A program made the position numbers and the translations under genes. Shown here one piece after another: positions 58,606 to 64,000 of a DNA stretch of 64,000 bases. Source of the DNA: Cellulosimicrobium funkei (GTDB lineage Bacteria > Actinomycetota > Actinomycetes > Actinomycetales > Cellulomonadaceae); assembly GCF_001019615.1 (NCBI RefSeq), contig NZ_JNBQ01000009.1, forward strand, positions 1-64,000. The letters are read 5' to 3'. A model generated the notes under the pieces. The model ran no database searches, was not told where the DNA came from, and saw only the letters and a list, made by a program, of their open reading frames with translations. Within the stretch, counting starts at the first letter, position 1. Each line of letters opens with the position of its first letter.

Positions 58606-59477
58606 GCGGCTGCCCTCCCGAGGAGGCCGGTGGGACGGACGAGGAGCACGAGCGCGAGCAGCAGCACCACGATGAGGTCGCCGTAGCCGAGGTAGTAGTT
58701 CGCGAACTGCTGCAGGACCGCGACGAGCACGGAGGCGACCGCGGCGCCGGTGAGCGATCCGAGGCCGCCGATCACGGTGACGATGAACGCGAAGATGAGC
58801 AGCGACCCGCCGAGGTGCGGCGAGACGTAGCCGAAGTACTGCGAGGCGAGGACCCCGCCGAGGCCCGCGGCGGCGCCGCCGACCGCGAACACGAGCGTGA
58901 ACGCCTTGCGCACGTCGATGCCGAGCGCGGTGACCATGGACCGGTTCTCGACGCCCGCGCGGATGATGAGCCCGTAGCGGGTGCGCTTGAGGAACAGCAC
59001 GATCGCGCCGAGCACGAGCGCCGCCGCGGCGATCGCGACGAACCGGTCGTTGGGCACCGGCGCGCCCGCGAGGTCGGTCGTGCCCTTGAGCCACGCGGGC
59101 CCGGAGATGAACTCGGGGTCCGATCCCCACATGCCCTCGAACAGCGCGACCGAGGCGAGCGAGAGCCCGACCGTGACGAGCACCTGCTCGATGTGCCGCT
59201 CGTAGAGGGGGCGGATGAGCAGCAGCTCGGTGAGCGCCGCGGCGCCCGCCCCGACGATCGCGCCGGCGAGCAGCGAGAGGGCGAACACGCCCCACGAGTC
59301 CGCGCCGAGCGAGCGCGCGACGAACCAGCCGCCGAACGCGCCGAGCGTGAGGAACGAGCCGTGCGCGAAGTTGAGGACGCCCATGAGCCCGTAGATGAGC
59401 GACAGGCCCGACGCGACGAGGAAGTACAGCGCCCCGAGGCCGAGCCCCGTGACGAGGAGGAGGACGATCGTGCTCAC
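58602..59477 (-). CDS. livH: LivH-type ABC transporter permease
   Basis: A 291-residue permease of the LivH family: YGLMGVLNFAHGSFLTLGAFGGW, TVGLSLASVALFEGMWGS, and RAGVENRSMVTALGIDVRKAFTLVFAVGG carrying the ATPase-coupling loop, ending in LVLLVRPTGLLG. GTG start; overlaps livF and livM by four bases each. Confidence 0.92.
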   Translation of the reverse strand: MSTIVLLLVTGLGLGALYFLVASGLSLIYGLMGVLNFAHGSFLTLGAFGGWFVARSLGADSWGVFALSLLAGAIVGAGAAALTELLLIRPLYERHIEQVLVTVGLSLASVALFEGMWGSDPEFISGPAWLKGTTDLAGAPVPNDRFVAIAAAALVLGAIVLFLKRTRYGLIIRAGVENRSMVTALGIDVRKAFTLVFAVGGAAAGLGGVLASQYFGYVSPHLGGSLLIFAFIVTVIGGLGSLTGAAVASVLVAVLQQFANYYLGYGDLIVVLLLALVLLVRPTGLLGRAAA

Positions 59478-60250
59478 CGGGCCACCGCCCCTTCGGTTCC
59501 GTGGTGGTCGACCTCGGCGTGCACGCCGAGGAGCTGCTGGACGCGGTCGGGGTCGTCGAGGAGCTCGCGCGCCGGACCGGTGTGCACGACGCGGCCCGCG
59601 TCGATGACGACGACGCGCTCGGCGAGCCGCTCGATGACCTCGAGGTTCTGCTCGACGAGCAGGATCGGCACGGTGCGCGCCGCCTCCGCGAGCGCGTCCG
59701 CGACCTCGCCGACGATCCGCGGCGCGAGGCCCTTGGTCGGCTCGTCGACGAGGAGCAAGCGGTTGGCGTTGAGCAGGGCGCGCGCGAGCGACACCATCTG
59801 CTGCTGGCCGCCCGAGAGCGTGCCCGCGCGCTGGGCGGCGCGCTGCACGAGGTCCGGGAAGAGCTCCGCGACGAGCTCGCGGCGCGGGTGGGCGTCGCGC
59901 TCGGCGAGCCGCAGGTTCTCCGCGACCGTGAGCCCGGCGAACACCTCCCGGTCCTCGGGCACGTACCCGACGCCGCGCCGCACGATCCTGTCCGTGCGCT
60001 CGCCGTCGACGCGCTCGCCGGCGAGCAGCACCTCGCCCCGGCGCTCGATCAGGCCGAGCACGGCCTTGAGGGTCGACGTCTTGCCGACGCCGTTGCGTCC
60101 CAGCACCGCCGTGACTCCGGTGGCCGGGACGGAGAACGTCACGTCCTCGACGACCTGCTGGCCCGCGATGCGCGCGGACAGCCCGCGCACCTCAAGGACG
60201 GGCACGCCGGTCGCTCCGGTGCGGTCGCTGTCGTTCCTGGCGGCGCTCAT
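59474..60250 (-). CDS. livF: LivF-type ABC transporter ATP-binding protein
   Basis: A 258-residue ATPase: Walker A LGRNGVGKTSTLKAVLGL, LSGGQQQMVSLARALL signature, Walker B LLLVDEPTKGLAP with the switch His replaced by the usual LivF sequence LLVEQNLE. GYVPEDREVFAGLTVAENL is a LivF hallmark. ATG 60250, overlapping livG by four bases; a longer in-frame start is low-complexity. Confidence 0.93.
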   Translation of the reverse strand: MSAARNDSDRTGATGVPVLEVRGLSARIAGQQVVEDVTFSVPATGVTAVLGRNGVGKTSTLKAVLGLIERRGEVLLAGERVDGERTDRIVRRGVGYVPEDREVFAGLTVAENLRLAERDAHPRRELVAELFPDLVQRAAQRAGTLSGGQQQMVSLARALLNANRLLLVDEPTKGLAPRIVGEVADALAEAARTVPILLVEQNLEVIERLAERVVVIDAGRVVHTGPARELLDDPDRVQQLLGVHAEVDHHGTEGAVAR

Positions 60251-61023
60251 GCTGCCTCTCCTGCCGTGACGCCCAGGTAGGCGCTCTGCACCGTCGGGTC
60301 GGCCATGACGGCGTCGGGGGTGTCGCACGCGAGCAGCTCGCCGTGGTGCATGACCGCGACGCGGTCCACGAGCCCCAGGACGACGTCCATGTGGTGCTCG
60401 ACCATGAGCACCGTGCAGCCGGTCGCGTGCAGGTCGCGGATGACCTCGACGAGGCCGGGCACGTCGGCCGACGACACGCCCGCCATGGGCTCGTCGAGCA
60501 GCACGACGCGCGGCTCCGTGGCGAGGAGCACCGCGATCTCGAGCTTGCGCTTGTCGCCGTGGGACAGGTCGCCGGCCGCGACGTCGGCGCGGCGCGTGAG
60601 ACCGACGGTCTCCAGGTGCCGGTCCGCCTCCCGCGTCGCGGCGTCGCCGCGGCGCGGGAAGCGCAGCACGGACAGGGCGCCGCCGAGGCGCCCCTGCGCG
60701 GCGAGCCGCACGTTCTCCCGGACGCTCAGGCGCGGGAACAGGCTCGACGTCTGGAACGTGCGGCCCAGCCCGGCGCGGGCGCGCGCGGCCACCGAGGTGG
60801 TCGTCACGTCCGCGCCCTCGAGGAGCACCGACCCGCTGGTCGGGCGGTGGATCCCCGAGACCAGGTTGAAGAGCGTCGTCTTGCCCGCACCGTTCGGCCC
60901 GATCACCCCGAGCATCTCGCCCCGCCCGACGGCGATGCTCACGCCGTCGAGGATGCGCGCCCCGCCGATCTGGAGGCCGAGGTCGCGGACCTCGAGCGCG
61001 GGGCGGGTGTGCGGCTCGCCCAC
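60247..61023 (-). CDS. livG: LivG-type ABC transporter ATP-binding protein
   Basis: A 258-residue ATPase: Walker A IGPNGAGKTTLFNLVSG, GLGRTFQTSSLFPRLSVRENV, signature LSHGDKRKLEIAVLLA (LSxGxxR form), Walker B VVLLDEPMAGVSS, and the switch-region MVEHHMDVVLGLVDRVAVMHHGEL. GTG at 61023 is one base from the substrate-binding protein stop. Confidence 0.93.
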   Translation of the reverse strand: MGEPHTRPALEVRDLGLQIGGARILDGVSIAVGRGEMLGVIGPNGAGKTTLFNLVSGIHRPTSGSVLLEGADVTTTSVAARARAGLGRTFQTSSLFPRLSVRENVRLAAQGRLGGALSVLRFPRRGDAATREADRHLETVGLTRRADVAAGDLSHGDKRKLEIAVLLATEPRVVLLDEPMAGVSSADVPGLVEVIRDLHATGCTVLMVEHHMDVVLGLVDRVAVMHHGELLACDTPDAVMADPTVQSAYLGVTAGEAA

Positions 61024-61024
61024 G

Positions 61025-62239
61025 TCAGCCCGCCTCGGCCGGCGCGACGTCCTCGCCCGGCACCTCGGTGACGAGCTCGGGCACCCAGGCGTCGCCGTCG
61101 GCCACGAGCTTGACCTGGTACATCGGCTGGACCAGCGCGTGGTCGGACGCGCGGACCGTCGTCGTGCCCTTGGGGCCCTCGAAGCTCCAGCCCTCGAGCG
61201 CGTCGACCATGGCGTCGACGTCGTCGCCGCCCTCCTCGATCGCGTGGACGATCATCTGCGCCGCGACGAAGCCGTCGGGCGTGAAGAGGTCCGCCTGCTT
61301 TCCGGCCTCCTCGACCGACGCGAGCATCGCGGCCTCGACCTCGGTGCCCGCGGCGCCCGGGAAGTAGTGGTTGAGGAAGTCGACCTTGCTCGCGGCGCCG
61401 CCGTACGCGCCGTAGGTCGCGACGTCACCGAGGCCGGTGACGACCGTCGTCGAGTCGAGCACGCCCTGCTGGTCGAGGCCCTGCCACATCGCGCCCGACG
61501 TCGCCCCGGCCCACGCGACGAACACGAGGTCGGGCGCGGCGTCGACGATCTGGTGCGCGAACGGTGTGAACTCCGTCGCGTCCTCGGGCACGAGCACGCT
61601 CGTCACCTCGGCGCCCTGCGCGCCGAGGACCGCCTCGACCGCGGCGAGGTTGCCCTGGCCGAACGCGTTGTCCTGCGCGAAGACGACGACCTTCGCGCCG
61701 TCGGGGTCGACGAACGTGCCCGCGGTCGCGACGTCCTGGAGCGACTGGCGGCCCGAGCGGAACGTGTAGTCGTTGATGCCCGTGAGCGCGTCGACCGCGG
61801 CCGGGCCGGAGATGTAGAGGACCTTGTTCTGCTCGGCCTGCTCCGCGAGCTTGAGCGCGACGCCGGACACGACCGTGCCGCCGAGGATCTGGTAGCCCTT
61901 GCCGATGAGGTCCTTGGCCTGGCCGACCGCCTTGTCGGGGTCGCCGCCGTCGTCGTGGAACGTCACGTTGACCGGGCGGCCGTCCACCTCGCCCGTGCCG
62001 TCGGTCGCGTAGTCGAGACCAGCCTGGAAGCCCTCGTAGTAGGCCTCGCCGTAGGCCGCGAGCGGCCCGGTCTTGGAGTAGATGATGCCGACGTCGACCG
62101 GGTCGGCGCTCGTGCTGCTCTCGCCGCCGGTGGTGTCGCCGCCGGTCGCGTCGGTCGGCGCGCACGCGGCGAGCACGAGGCTCGCGGCCGCGAGCGCGGC
62201 GACGGCGAGTGCCGGCCGCTGGGACTTCTTCGTCCGCAT
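61025..62239 (-). CDS. livK: LivK-type substrate-binding lipoprotein
   Basis: A 404-residue periplasmic-binding-fold lipoprotein. The signal peptide is basic MRTKKSQRP then hydrophobic, with lipobox LAACAPTD (Cys about residue 26), so it is lipid-anchored outside the membrane. The mature part is a leucine/amide-binding type I fold (VDVGIIYSKTGPLAAYGEAYYEG, DDGGDPDKAVGQAKDLI). First gene of the operon, preceded by a TTGACA/CATGAT promoter. The cargo is unknown; hydroxybutyrate or oligomers are the prediction. Confidence 0.9.
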   Translation of the reverse strand: MRTKKSQRPALAVAALAAASLVLAACAPTDATGGDTTGGESSTSADPVDVGIIYSKTGPLAAYGEAYYEGFQAGLDYATDGTGEVDGRPVNVTFHDDGGDPDKAVGQAKDLIGKGYQILGGTVVSGVALKLAEQAEQNKVLYISGPAAVDALTGINDYTFRSGRQSLQDVATAGTFVDPDGAKVVVFAQDNAFGQGNLAAVEAVLGAQGAEVTSVLVPEDATEFTPFAHQIVDAAPDLVFVAWAGATSGAMWQGLDQQGVLDSTTVVTGLGDVATYGAYGGAASKVDFLNHYFPGAAGTEVEAAMLASVEEAGKQADLFTPDGFVAAQMIVHAIEEGGDDVDAMVDALEGWSFEGPKGTTTVRASDHALVQPMYQVKLVADGDAWVPELVTEVPGEDVAPAEAG

Positions 62240-62289
62240 GACTTCGCCCTTCGTTGGGTGGTCCTGGGGGAGCGCCGCTCAAACATGAG

Positions 62290-62339
62290 AGGCGATTCAG
62301 GTTGCGGGAATCATGGGTCCGCGACCGACGCGGTGTCAA
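62290..62339 (-). promoter_or_regulatory. livK operon promoter with AGGCGATTCAGGT box
   Basis: On the minus strand TTGACA (62334-62339) and CATGAT (62310-62315) are 18 bases apart, a good housekeeping promoter. The box AGGCGATTCAGGT (plus-strand reading, 62290-62302) begins right at the expected start of transcription, where a repressor would act. Confidence 0.6.
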
Positions 62340-62382
62340 CCCGCGCCGGTCACGATCCGGCCACGAGGTTCACGAAGAGATG

Positions 62383-62412
62383 TTGACAGGTGATTCAGGT
62401 CACACGTAACGT
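62383..62412 (+). promoter_or_regulatory. depolymerase promoter with AGGTGATTCAGGT box
   Basis: A consensus -35 TTGACA (62383-62388) and a -10 TAACGT (62407-62412) are 18 bases apart. The spacer contains AGGTGATTCAGGT (62388-62400), whose core is the palindrome GTGA-TTCAGG-TCAC (62390-62403). It matches the livK-side box in 12 of 13 bases. The leader to the ATG is about 80 nt. Confidence 0.6.
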
Positions 62413-62498
62413 CCGGTCCGCCCGGGTCCGGCGCGCAACGGTGCGCGCCGCAGCGCGTCCCGCGCTGACGGCGACCCGACCTCGACGTGGAGGTTCAG

Positions 62499-63992
62499 AT
62501 GGTCAGGCACTCCCTCAGGCGGCGCGGCCGCGCCCGCCGGTCCGCGGCCGCGCTCGCCCTCGGCACGGCGCTCGCCGTCGTGCTCGCGCCGCTCGTCACG
62601 ACCCCGGCGTCCGCGGCGGGCTCCTGGTCCCAGCGCTCGGCGGGCGGCATGACGGTCGAGCTGTACCGGCCGACGACCGCGCCGCCCCTCCCCGGCGGTC
62701 GGGCGCTCATGATCTCGCTGCACGGCTGCGTCCAGACCTCGCAGGTGCTCAAGAACGCGGGCAACTGGGCCGACGCCGCCGACGACCACGGCATGGTCGT
62801 CGCGGTCCCCGCCGCTCCGAACGGCGGCGTGCTGCTCGGCTGCTGGGACTACTACGACACGAACCACAGCCGCACGAGCCCCGCGCGGCACGACGACAAC
62901 CTGCTCGACCTCGTCTCGGCGCTGCTCGCCGACACCTCGCTCGGCATCGACCCGGACCAGGTCTACGTCAGCGGGCTGTCGTCCGGCGGCGGCCAGGCGA
63001 TGGTCATGGGCTGCCTCGCACCCGACGTGTTCGCCGGCGTCGGGATCGCGGCCGGGCCGACCGTGGGGACGACGTCGGGCCAGATCGGGAGCGTCGCGAC
63101 GACGCTCGCGCAGGCGCGCTCGACGTGCCGGACGTTCGCCGGGACGCACGCGGCGGACTTCGGCTCGCAGGTGACGTCCGTCGTCTTCGGGAGCGCCGAC
63201 ACGACCGTCGCGACCGGGTACGGGACGCTCAACGCCCAGGTCATGGCGGACCTCTACGGCGCCGGGACCACGTCGTCGTTCTCGCTCGCCGGGCTCGCGG
63301 GGGCGAACACCGCGGGCTCCGGCTCGCTGTGGTCCGACGCCGACGGTCCGCGCGTCTCGCTGGTCCGGAACACCGGGCTCGCCCACGCGTGGCCCGCGGG
63401 CGGCGGCCCGGGCGGGTCGTACGTCGCGACGAACAGCATCGACTACCCGGCGTACCTCACCGACTTCCTGTTCGCGAACAACCGCCGGGTCGAGCGCGAG
63501 CCCGGCACGGGACCGGACCCGGACGTCGTCGCCCCGACGGTCACGATCACGTCGCCGGCCGCGGGCTCGACCGTGACCGGGACCGTCCGGGTCGGGGTCG
63601 CGGCGTCGGACGACCGCGGCGTGGACCGGGTCGAGCTCAGCGTCGACGGCGCGGCGCTCGCGACGCTGCGCACCGCCCCGTACGCGTACGACTGGGACAC
63701 GACGGCGCTCGGTGCGGGCACGCACGTCGTCGCGGCGCGCGCGGTGGACGCCGCGGACAACGCGACGACGGCGCAGGTCACCGTGACGGTCCAGGCGCCG
63801 AGCGGGCCGTGGTGCGGGACCGCGACGAACGCCCAGCACCAGGCCGCCGGCCGCGCGATCTCCTACGGCGTGAACCCGTACAACCCGTACTACGCGGTGG
63901 GCTCGCTCGCGTACCTCGGGCAGGGCGACGCGACGGTCACGACGCTGCGCGAGACGGCGCCCGGCCGCTACGAGGTCGCGACGACCTGCTGA
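62499..63992 (+). CDS. secreted PHB-depolymerase-family esterase
   Basis: A 497-residue exported protein. The signal peptide is RRRGRARR then a hydrophobic core ending TTPASA-AGSW. The catalytic domain is of the PHB-depolymerase family: MISLHGCVQTSQVLKNAG (oxyanion region with Cys), nucleophile Ser in YVSGLSSGGGQAMV, acid in FGSADTTVATGYG, His in GLAHAWPAGGGPGG. A Big_7-like immunoglobulin domain follows (PTVTITSPAAGSTVTGTVRVG), then a Cys-containing C-terminal module (WCGTATNAQHQAAGRAISYG). ATG 62499 follows GGAGG. Depolymerisation of PHB to 3-hydroxybutyrate is the best reading; feruloyl/acetyl-xylan esterases of the same family are possible. Confidence 0.85.
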   Translation: MVRHSLRRRGRARRSAAALALGTALAVVLAPLVTTPASAAGSWSQRSAGGMTVELYRPTTAPPLPGGRALMISLHGCVQTSQVLKNAGNWADAADDHGMVVAVPAAPNGGVLLGCWDYYDTNHSRTSPARHDDNLLDLVSALLADTSLGIDPDQVYVSGLSSGGGQAMVMGCLAPDVFAGVGIAAGPTVGTTSGQIGSVATTLAQARSTCRTFAGTHAADFGSQVTSVVFGSADTTVATGYGTLNAQVMADLYGAGTTSSFSLAGLAGANTAGSGSLWSDADGPRVSLVRNTGLAHAWPAGGGPGGSYVATNSIDYPAYLTDFLFANNRRVEREPGTGPDPDVVAPTVTITSPAAGSTVTGTVRVGVAASDDRGVDRVELSVDGAALATLRTAPYAYDWDTTALGAGTHVVAARAVDAADNATTAQVTVTVQAPSGPWCGTATNAQHQAAGRAISYGVNPYNPYYAVGSLAYLGQGDATVTTLRETAPGRYEVATTC

Positions 63993-64000
63993 GCAGGAAG

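Overview
This window is very GC-rich (low seventies percent), with frequent GTG starts, 4-base ATGA/GTGA gene overlaps and many genes that appear leaderless. Together with the gene families (RamB-type regulator, DUF6412 plus a YidC paralogue, DUF2235, QorR-type HxlR regulator), this points to a high-GC actinobacterium of the Cellulomonadaceae/Promicromonosporaceae type. Cellulosimicrobium or a close relative is my best guess; the genus is inferred from overall character only. I see no rRNA, tRNA, CRISPR array, prophage or recognisable transposase, so this is ordinary chromosome.

Layout. 1-5.5 kb: acylphosphatase, an M15 peptidase, a DUF2235 hydrolase, a DsbA-like protein, a gene-free 0.7 kb stretch rich in inverted repeats, and NhaA. 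5.7-17.6 kb: a purine-oxidation and molybdenum-cofactor block (guanine deaminase, purine permease, MoeA, MoaE, MoaA, XdhC, an FAD subunit, a fused Fe-S/molybdenum xanthine dehydrogenase-type subunit carrying a probable frameshift, and a MocA-like nucleotidyltransferase). 17.8-29.7 kb: SPFH/zinc-ribbon pair, a QorR-type regulator and quinone reductase, a universal stress protein, an IclR-controlled KDPG aldolase/KDG kinase pair, several small proteins, a dehydrogenase, a transporter, SufE and a thiosulfate sulfurtransferase. 29.7-47.5 kb: a dialkylglycine decarboxylase with its LysR regulator, a GAF regulator with aldehyde dehydrogenase and DUF779 protein, a YidC paralogue, a DoxX/HxlR pair, a SulP transporter, malate synthase, isocitrate lyase and the RamB-like regulator.

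49.3-64 kb is the most interesting part. Thirteen minus-strand genes are packed with 4-base overlaps or gaps of 1-3 bases: a LivKGFHM-type ABC importer, an acyl-CoA ligase, a TetR regulator, a 3-hydroxybutyrate-dehydrogenase-like SDR, two alpha/beta hydrolases, both subunits of a 3-oxoacid CoA-transferase, and a thiolase. Divergent from them is a secreted PHB-depolymerase-type esterase. The shared 259-base intergenic region holds two TTGACA promoters facing opposite ways, each carrying a copy of an AGGYGATTCAGGT box. I read this as one regulon: outside depolymerisation of polyhydroxybutyrate, uptake of 3-hydroxybutyrate or its oligomers, oxidation to acetoacetate, activation, and thiolysis to acetyl-CoA. 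The glyoxylate-shunt genes aceB/aceA and their RamB-type regulator lie only a few kilobases away.

Regulation is unusually readable here. Palindromes sit at the xdhC, qor, IclR/eda, LysR/aminotransferase and DoxX/HxlR promoters. Both purine promoters have structured leaders of about 190 nt. A small dispersed repeat (GAGRTAGARCC core) appears between genes and also, as three tandem 21-base copies, in frame inside the xanthine dehydrogenase gene.
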